Below, piece after piece: positions 7,601-12,157 of a stretch of 12,157 bases of DNA. This DNA is from JACRDV01 sp024860865 [NCBI: Methanobacteriota archaeon] (GTDB taxonomy: Archaea; JACRDV01): positions 1-12,157 of the forward strand of contig JACRDV010000141.1 in the NCBI GenBank assembly GCA_024860865.1, written 5' to 3'. Below the pieces are notes generated by a model, which was not told where the DNA came from, did no database searches, and saw only the letters and a program-made list of their open reading frames with translations. Position numbers and translations under genes: made by a program. Every line of letters begins with the position of its first letter. The first letter of the stretch is position 1.

Positions 7601-7924
7601 ACTCGACAACCGACTGAAGGCCGTGCCAGAGAAGGTGGATTGCGATTTGGTGAAATGGAGCGAGATTGCTTAATTAGCCATGGTGTAGCATTAGTGCTAA
7701 AAGAAAGATTGCTTGATGAATCCGATAAATACCAAGTTCTTGTATGTTCAAAATGTGGGATGGTTGCAGTTCGTGATGAAGCTCGTGGCAGGGATTATTG
7801 CTCAGTTTGTGGCGATGAGAGCGAAATCTATTCTGTAGAAATGTCATATGCATTCAAATTGCTTTTAGATGAGCTCAAATCGCTATGCATTGCTCCGCGG
7901 CTTAGATTGCAAGATATTGTTTGA
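4610..7924 (+). CDS. rpoB: DNA-directed RNA polymerase subunit B (unsplit)
   Basis: The 1104-residue protein is a full, fused archaeal B subunit, half of the polymerase cleft and active centre. Family signatures appear in order. The N-terminal protrusion and lobe contain [34 protein letters not shown] starts at about residue 444 (fork region). [15 protein letters not shown] follows, then [17 protein letters not shown] at about 855-871 (hybrid-binding domain) and [20 protein letters not shown]. The C-terminal clamp has a zinc site with Cys1046, Cys1049, Cys1064 and Cys1067, ending in [17 protein letters not shown]. No key motif is missing. I take TTG 4610 as the start because of the Shine-Dalgarno site overlapping the rpoH stop. 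The unsplit gene is typical of Thermococcales, TACK archaea, Thermoplasmatales and many DPANN archaea, and excludes lineages with a separate B' and B''. Its stop overlaps the rpoA1 ribosome site. Confidence 0.97.
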   Translation: MKFGTSDTWVLVEAYLKEKELVSQHLDSFNDFIENRLQRIIDEIGEIDPGLERFKVRLGEIRIGKPLAKEADGAVKDIYPIEARLRNLTYAAPIFLEIIPVRDGVDQTPVEVQIGMLPVMLKSKVCHLHGLSNEDLIKVGEDPLEPGGYFIINGSERGLVTIEDLAPNRIMVERTERYGRVVEVAKVFSRRRGYRVLVVVERKKDGILSVSFPSVPGQVPFVILMRALGVEKDQDIVNAVSSDPEIVREMLDNIEAAREIESQEDALEYIGKRVAAGQAKEYRLRRAAQVVDTYLLPHIGISAEDRIRKAYYLGRMTESTIELALGKRGEDDKDHYANKRLRLAGDLIEDLFRAAFLNLVRDVRYQLERSSMRGREPNIQTAVRADVLTERLLHALATGNWVGGRAGVSQLLDRTNYLSALSHLRRVISPLSRSQPHFEARDLHPTQWGKICPAETPEGPNCGLVKNLALLVNTSTGAEVGTILETLQDLGVKPLQQVERKKLARVYLDGNLIGIHENPERLTNQIREKRRKGQISSEVNVAYYPETNEVLINADAGRARRPLIIVEDGKTKLTEDHIQKLKNRELRWSDLIRLGVIEYLDAEEEENTFIALSVDSLAKEHTHLEIDPAGILGVCAGVIPYPEHNSSPRNTMGAGMAKQALGLYVANFKFRVDTRAHLLHYPQAPIVKTKVLDVIHSDERPAGQNLIVAVMPFEGYNMEDAVILNKSSIERGVSRSTFFRTYEAEERRYPGGQEDKFEIPPKDVRGYRTEEVYKFLDQDGLVLVESEVDAGEVLIGKTSPPRFLEEAEEFGIVAENRRETSATIRHGEQGVVDLVILTENSDGNKLAKIRVRDLRIPELGDKFASRHGQKGVVGLIVPQEDMPFNGEGIVPDLIINPHAIPSRMTVGQVLEMIGGVVGSTEGRRVDGTAFSGETEKDLREALRKAGFKHNGKTIFYNGTSGQIIDAEIFVGISYYQKLHHMVSGKLHARSRGPVQVLTRQPTEGRAREGGLRFGEMERDCLISHGVALVLKERLLDESDKYQVLVCSKCGMVAVRDEARGRDYCSVCGDESEIYSVEMSYAFKLLLDELKSLCIAPRLRLQDIV

Positions 7925-7929
7925 GGTGA
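7923..7929 (+). promoter_or_regulatory. Shine-Dalgarno site of rpoA1 overlapping the rpoB stop
   Basis: GAGGTGA includes the last two bases of the rpoB TGA stop and stands five bases before GTG 7935. It favours that GTG over an in-frame ATG at 7869 inside rpoB and over GTG 7926, which would lie within the site itself. Confidence 0.75.
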
Positions 7930-7934
7930 AAATC

Positions 7935-10900
7935 GTGCCAATCGTAGGTGCTCCGAAAAGAATATCAAAAATTGATTTTGGAGTGCTCTCGCCCGACGAA
8001 ATCAGAAAGATGTCTGTCATCAAAATTATAACTGCTGATACATACGATGAAGACGGTTACCCTATTGAAAGAGGACTGATGGATCCAAAGCTTGGCGTCA
8101 TAGATCCTGGCCTCCGCTGCAAAACCTGCGGGGGACGAGTTGGCGAATGTCCCGGCCACTTTGGGCATATTGAGCTTGCAGCACCAGTTATACATGCTGG
8201 ATATGCAAAGCAAATCTATGAAATGCTTAGAGGCACTTGTCATGCTTGCAATAAAATTCTGTTATCTGGAAAACAAACTGAACATTTTAAGAAAACAATG
8301 GAAGAAGCTGAAAAAAATGGAGAGGATAAGTGGGTTATTTTGGATAAAATCTTACAAACTACCAGAAAAGCAAAAAAGTGCTTAAAATGCGGAACCGCAC
8401 AAAAAGAGATGAAATTTGAAAAACCGACTACTTTAATTGAAGATGGACATAGATTAACGCCATCTGATATTCGAGACCGTCTAGAAAAAATCCCGAACGA
8501 AGACGCCCAGTTATTAGGAATTGATACTAAAGTTGCGCGCCCAGAATGGATGGTTTTAACTGTTTTAACGGTTCCACCAGTGACTGTGCGTCCTTCTATC
8601 ACTTTAGAAACGGGAGAACGATCTGAAGATGATTTAACCCATAAGCTAGTTGATATCCTTAGAATTAATCAACGTTTGCGAGAAAACAGAGAGGCAGGAG
8701 CCCCTCAACTTATTATTGAGGACTTATGGGAATTACTACAATATCACATTACAACATATTTTGATAACGAAGTTTCTGGTGTTCCACCGGCAAGACACAG
8801 GTCTGGTCGCCCACTTAGAACACTTGCTCAGCGCTTAAAAGGAAAAGAAGGGAGGTTTAGGAGCAATCTTTCAGGTAAACGTGTTAACTTTTCTGCGAGA
8901 ACTGTCATATCTCCTGACCCAAATATCAGCATAAACGAAGTTGGCGTGCCTGAAGTAGCTGCAAAAGAACTCACTGTTCCTGAAAAAGTTACATCCCGCA
9001 ATATTGAGGCGCTAAAACAACTGATAATAAAGGGTCCAAATGTACACCCCGGGGCAAACTATGTTTTACGCCCAGATGATAGAAGAATTAAGATTACTGA
9101 TGAAAGTAAAGATAAAATTATTGCGGAATTGGCTCCGGGCTACACTGTTGAAAGGCATCTTGCAAATGGAGATCTTGTTCTTTTTAACAGGCAACCATCG
9201 CTTCATCGGATGTCAATAATGGCTCATGAAGTAAAAATCATGCCATATAAAACTTTTAGGCTAAACCTTTGCGTATGCGTAGCCCCTGAAACAAAACTAA
9301 CACTCGACGGATTTCAAAGACCTATAGAGCAACTTAAAAATTGTTGGAAGGAGTCTCAAGTAATAACCTATAAAAACAATCAAAAGATTTTTAAAACGTC
9401 TTTATCAGCTTTTTGGAGCTTGAAGCCAAAAGATTATGGCAAACGCATACTTAAGATAAATACAAACAACGAGAGAGAATTAATAGCAACTGAAGATCAT
9501 CCAATCTATACGATAAGGGGTTTGGTAAAAGCTGGTGATATAAAAATTGGTGATAGGGTTATCGTTTACCCAATAGAATTCCCTGAGTATGAAGATGTAG
9601 AAAAGGTAATTCTAACTGAAAATGATATAGTTAAAAGTGCTACAAAACAAACTTATGTTAAACATCTAATAAGTGAATTGAAAAAAAGAAATCTACTACC
9701 ACTTGCTCTATTAAACAACCCGAAAGCTTTGATATTAACTAAGTTACTTGGTCATATTTTTGGAGATGGGGCATTAATTTTGAAAGATGACGTAGGAAGA
9801 GCTGTATTCAGAAGTGATGTTGAGGATTTGGAAGATATACAAAATGATATTAGAATGCTTGGATTTGAGCCTGGTGAGATAAAAACAAGAGAATATAATG
9901 CTGAAATAACTACATACGAGAGCAAGAAATTAAAAGTTAGTTCTGTTGGAAGCAGTTTTGAAGTAAGAAACAAAGCATTTGCTACTTTGATGAAGGCTCT
10001 TGGTGCACCAAATGGGGATAAAGTTTTGTTAGATTATAAGGTTCCAAAATGGATTTTGGAATCGCCAAAATACGTTAAGAAAGTATTTTTGGCCGCATAT
10101 TTTGGTTCTGAATTGACAATACCTGCCCTAAGGAAAAATTGCAAAAAACTGTTCAGGGAACTTGTGTTTAAGATAAGTAAGATAGAAGATAAAATAAATT
10201 ATGCTGATGACTTTATTAAAGGTATCGAATTCTTGCTAAAAGAATTTGGCATATCCATATCGTCAATCTCAAGAGAAAATGGAAATATTAGAAAAGATGG
10301 TAAAAAGACAAAAATAACAATAGTAGCACTTTGCTCAGACTTAGAATCTGCTATCAATTTCTTTGGGAAAATAGGTTACATATACAATAGGAAAGCAGAT
10401 TCTATCGCAAGACTAGCATATCAATATCTGAAATTTAAGAAGGAAGAACTTAAAAAACGTAAGAAGATTCTATCTGACATAAAGGTTTGGAATAGAAAAA
10501 GTGAAAGCTTACTTTCTATAGCTAGAAGGAATGGTATAAGCGTAAGCACATTATATAATTGGAGAAGTAGGGGTGTTAACGAAGAATCACTTAACACATC
10601 GCCAGATTTCCTTGATTTTGATGAATGGTTAAAAACTAATTGCTATGATGTTAAAAGTGGGCTTGTAATTGAGAAAGTGATTAGTGTTAAAGATACTTTT
10701 ACACCATATGTTTATGATATAACTACAACTGCTGACACACATAATTTTATTGCTAATGGCTTTCTGACTGGAAACTGCCCTCCCTATAATGCAGACTTCG
10801 ATGGGGACGAAATGAACCTACATGTAATGCAAGGTGAAGAAGCGCAAGCTGAAGCACGAATTTTAATGCGTGTTCAAGAACAAATTCTTTCACCGCGCTT

Positions 10901-12077
10901 TGGTGGACCAATTATCGGCGGAATTCATGATCATATCTCTGGAGCATTTATATTGACTAGAAAAGAGACCGCCTTTACCAAAGGAGAAGCTTACCAATTG
11001 CTTAGAGCTGCTGGAATTGAAAAAGATCTCCCAGAACCAGCTATTAAAGAACGCAAAGCTGAATACTGGACTGGCAAACAACTTTTTAGTATGGCGTTGC
11101 CAGAAGACTTTAATCTTAGTTATAAAGCAAAATTTTGTACAAAATGCGAAAAGTGTCTGAAAGAAAAATGCCAAATTGATGCATATGTTGTGATAAAAAA
11201 TGGTCAGTTAATTTGTGGAGTTATGGATGAAAAATCATTTGGCGCTTTTGCTGGAGACTTACTTGATCGGATAGTTAAAGATTATGGTACTGATGTAGCA
11301 AGACAATTTCTAGATTCAGCAACTAAACTTGTAGTTAAATCGCTTATGAAAAAAGGTTTTAGTGTTGGAATTGATGAGGAAGATATACCAACTGAGGCAA
11401 AAGAACGAATCGAAGATATATTGGACCGCGCGAAACAAAAAGTTAACGACCTCATTGATGCCTACAAAAAGGGAGAACTTGAACCCCTACCAGGTAGAAC
11501 TCTAAAAGAAACTCTTGAAATGCAAATAATGAGAGTCTTAGGTGAATCCAGAGATAAAACTGGTAAAATTGCTAGCGAGTATTTGGGTCTTAGTAATCAC
11601 GCTGTTTTGATGGCTAAAAGCGGTGCACGCGGAAGTATGCTAAATCTTACCCAAATGGCCGCTTGTGTTGGACAGCAAGCAGTTCGAGGGGAACGGATTC
11701 ATCGTGGTTACCGCAATCGAACCTTACCTTATTTTAAGCCAGGAGACCTGGGTGCAGAAGCTCATGGATTTGTAAGATCAAATTACAAAAGTGGACTTAA
11801 TCCGCTCGAATTTTTCTTCCATTCAATGGGGGGTAGAGAAGGATTAGTTGATACTGCAGTCAGGACTTCACAAAGTGGTTACATGCAACGGAGATTAATA
11901 AATGCGCTCCAAGACCTCAAGGTTGAATTTGATGGAACAGTGCGCGATAATAGAGGCGTTATAATCCAATTTAGCTATGGCGAAGATGGAATTGATCCCT
12001 CAAAAAGTGATTGGGGTAAAGCAGTGAACGTTTATAAAATAATTGAGAAGGTTTTAGGTCCGGAGGCCAAAGCTTGA
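7935..12077 (+). CDS. rpoA1: RNA polymerase subunit A' precursor with in-frame intein
   Basis: The 1380-residue precursor becomes an A' of 880 residues after intein removal, a normal length. The N-terminal clamp holds zinc sites CKTCGGRVGECPGHFGH (from Cys62) and Cys102/Cys105 with Cys149/Cys152. The lid/rudder and bridge approach follow with GRFRSNLSGKRVNFSARTVISPDP and then LFNRQPSLHRMSIMAH. The catalytic loop NADFDGDEM has Asp954, Asp956 and Asp958 in the precursor (454, 456, 458 when spliced), which hold the active-site Mg2+. A Cys-rich patch FCTKCEKCLKEKC comes later, and the normal A' end QFSYGEDGIDPSKSDWGKA is present. The intein is residues 448-947. The start is GTG, chosen by the Shine-Dalgarno site over the rpoB stop. 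After the catalytic loop LHVMQ replaces the common LHVPQ. The polymerase cannot be active until the intein leaves, because it splits the chain just before the metal ligands. Confidence 0.96.
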   Translation: MPIVGAPKRISKIDFGVLSPDEIRKMSVIKIITADTYDEDGYPIERGLMDPKLGVIDPGLRCKTCGGRVGECPGHFGHIELAAPVIHAGYAKQIYEMLRGTCHACNKILLSGKQTEHFKKTMEEAEKNGEDKWVILDKILQTTRKAKKCLKCGTAQKEMKFEKPTTLIEDGHRLTPSDIRDRLEKIPNEDAQLLGIDTKVARPEWMVLTVLTVPPVTVRPSITLETGERSEDDLTHKLVDILRINQRLRENREAGAPQLIIEDLWELLQYHITTYFDNEVSGVPPARHRSGRPLRTLAQRLKGKEGRFRSNLSGKRVNFSARTVISPDPNISINEVGVPEVAAKELTVPEKVTSRNIEALKQLIIKGPNVHPGANYVLRPDDRRIKITDESKDKIIAELAPGYTVERHLANGDLVLFNRQPSLHRMSIMAHEVKIMPYKTFRLNLCVCVAPETKLTLDGFQRPIEQLKNCWKESQVITYKNNQKIFKTSLSAFWSLKPKDYGKRILKINTNNERELIATEDHPIYTIRGLVKAGDIKIGDRVIVYPIEFPEYEDVEKVILTENDIVKSATKQTYVKHLISELKKRNLLPLALLNNPKALILTKLLGHIFGDGALILKDDVGRAVFRSDVEDLEDIQNDIRMLGFEPGEIKTREYNAEITTYESKKLKVSSVGSSFEVRNKAFATLMKALGAPNGDKVLLDYKVPKWILESPKYVKKVFLAAYFGSELTIPALRKNCKKLFRELVFKISKIEDKINYADDFIKGIEFLLKEFGISISSISRENGNIRKDGKKTKITIVALCSDLESAINFFGKIGYIYNRKADSIARLAYQYLKFKKEELKKRKKILSDIKVWNRKSESLLSIARRNGISVSTLYNWRSRGVNEESLNTSPDFLDFDEWLKTNCYDVKSGLVIEKVISVKDTFTPYVYDITTTADTHNFIANGFLTGNCPPYNADFDGDEMNLHVMQGEEAQAEARILMRVQEQILSPRFGGPIIGGIHDHISGAFILTRKETAFTKGEAYQLLRAAGIEKDLPEPAIKERKAEYWTGKQLFSMALPEDFNLSYKAKFCTKCEKCLKEKCQIDAYVVIKNGQLICGVMDEKSFGAFAGDLLDRIVKDYGTDVARQFLDSATKLVVKSLMKKGFSVGIDEEDIPTEAKERIEDILDRAKQKVNDLIDAYKKGELEPLPGRTLKETLEMQIMRVLGESRDKTGKIASEYLGLSNHAVLMAKSGARGSMLNLTQMAACVGQQAVRGERIHRGYRNRTLPYFKPGDLGAEAHGFVRSNYKSGLNPLEFFFHSMGGREGLVDTAVRTSQSGYMQRRLINALQDLKVEFDGTVRDNRGVIIQFSYGEDGIDPSKSDWGKAVNVYKIIEKVLGPEAKA
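9276..10775 (+). mobile_element. intein with LAGLIDADG-type endonuclease region in RpoA'
   Basis: Exactly 500 residues separate extein LNLCV from CPPYNADFDGD. Splicing blocks can be read in order: block A CVAPETKLTLDGF with Cys1; block B LIATEDHPIYT with Thr72 and His75; block F YVYDITTTADTHNF at about 478-491; block G NGFLTGN with Asn500, followed by Cys+1 of the extein. The penultimate residue is Gly499 where most inteins have His. The endonuclease region has a first LAGLIDADG motif LLGHIFGDGAL (157-167, Asp164) and a second, FLAAYFGSEL (271-280), in which the aligned Asp is Ser278 and Glu279 follows. A segment at about 411-432 (LLSIARRNGISVSTLYNWRS) resembles a helix-turn-helix and may bind the target DNA. 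Codons look richer in AGA/AGG and ATA than the flanking extein by eye. A splicing-competent intein is likely because the gene is essential. Endonuclease activity is uncertain. Confidence 0.93.
12062..12066 (+). promoter_or_regulatory. Shine-Dalgarno site of the gene after rpoA1
   Basis: GGAGG inside the 3' end of rpoA1, seven bases before TTG 12074. It is the reason for calling a start in the TTGA overlap. Confidence 0.55.
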
Positions 12078-12157
12078 AAAAAGAAGGTTCTAAGAATGAA
12101 CAAAAAATAAAAGCATTAAGAGATCATAAACAAAATAACAAAATAGAAGATTTAAAA
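12074..12157 (+). CDS. rpoA2: start of the next gene, probably RNA polymerase subunit A''
   Basis: A TTG overlapping the rpoA1 stop (TTGA) opens a frame of 28 codons that runs off the right edge without a stop. The visible residues are strongly charged and lysine-rich (KKEGSKNEQKIKALRDHKQ) and show no A'' motif, so the identity rests on gene order: archaeal rpoA1 is almost always followed by rpoA2. A GGAGG site seven bases upstream supports the start. It would complete the largest subunit (bridge helix C-terminal part and jaw), which archaea make as two chains. A different small gene cannot be excluded. Confidence 0.5.
   Translation, partial: MKKEGSKNEQKIKALRDHKQNNKIEDLK

Noticed and set aside
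7869-7934. ATG 7869 as start of rpoA1
   Set aside because: It lies within the rpoB C-terminal coding region; GTG 7935 has an ideal Shine-Dalgarno site and gives the normal A' N-terminus.
8240-8602. 120-codon minus-strand frame opposite rpoA1
   Set aside because: It is fully inside conserved RpoA' coding sequence and looks like an antisense shadow.
9270-9275. First Cys of LNLCVC as intein residue 1
   Set aside because: The host motif is LNLCVCPPYNAD, so Cys-Val before the intein belong to the extein; the Cys at 9276 starts a proper block A.

Overview
The window is archaeal chromosomal DNA, AT-rich. The evidence is a HerA-NurA pair, archaeal RNA polymerase genes in the order rpoH-rpoB-rpoA1-(rpoA2), a tRNA gene without an encoded CCA whose intron is framed by a bulge-helix-bulge (BHB), and Shine-Dalgarno sites of the GGAGGTGA type. 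RpoB is a single chain of about 1104 residues, so the lineage is not one of those with rpoB split into B' and B'' (haloarchaea and most methanogens). I cannot place it more exactly from sequence alone.

Left part (1-3730, all on the minus strand). Transcription runs leftward from a divergent intergenic region: nurA (5'-3' nuclease), herA (bipolar helicase/translocase, starting five bases after the nurA stop), a 90-residue protein with two predicted membrane helices, and an ArsB/P-protein-type ion permease that runs off the left edge. The HerA-NurA complex normally works with Mre11-Rad50 in DNA end resection; mre11 and rad50 are not in the window.

Middle (3731-4331). About 240 bases of AT-rich intergenic DNA lead into a tRNA-Lys(UUU) gene. 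It is interrupted after position 37 by a 284-base intron. The BHB can be drawn almost perfectly from the sequence. The space between its two strands is filled by one 87-codon, strongly basic open reading frame that I do not recognise. An ORF-bearing archaeal tRNA intron of this size is the most unusual feature here.

Right part (4354-12157, plus strand). The core RNA polymerase operon starts only 22 bases after the tRNA: rpoH, rpoB and rpoA1, closely spaced, with the next frame (probably rpoA2) starting in an overlap with the rpoA1 stop. All four open with TTG or GTG and have good Shine-Dalgarno sites. rpoA1 carries a 500-residue intein (LAGLIDADG-type endonuclease region plus a helix-turn-helix-like segment) inserted six residues before the catalytic NADFDGD aspartates. 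Its penultimate residue is Gly instead of the usual His.

Taken together, two parasitic-looking insertions that must be removed at different levels (RNA splicing and protein splicing) lie in one probable transcription unit that makes a tRNA and the RNA polymerase core.
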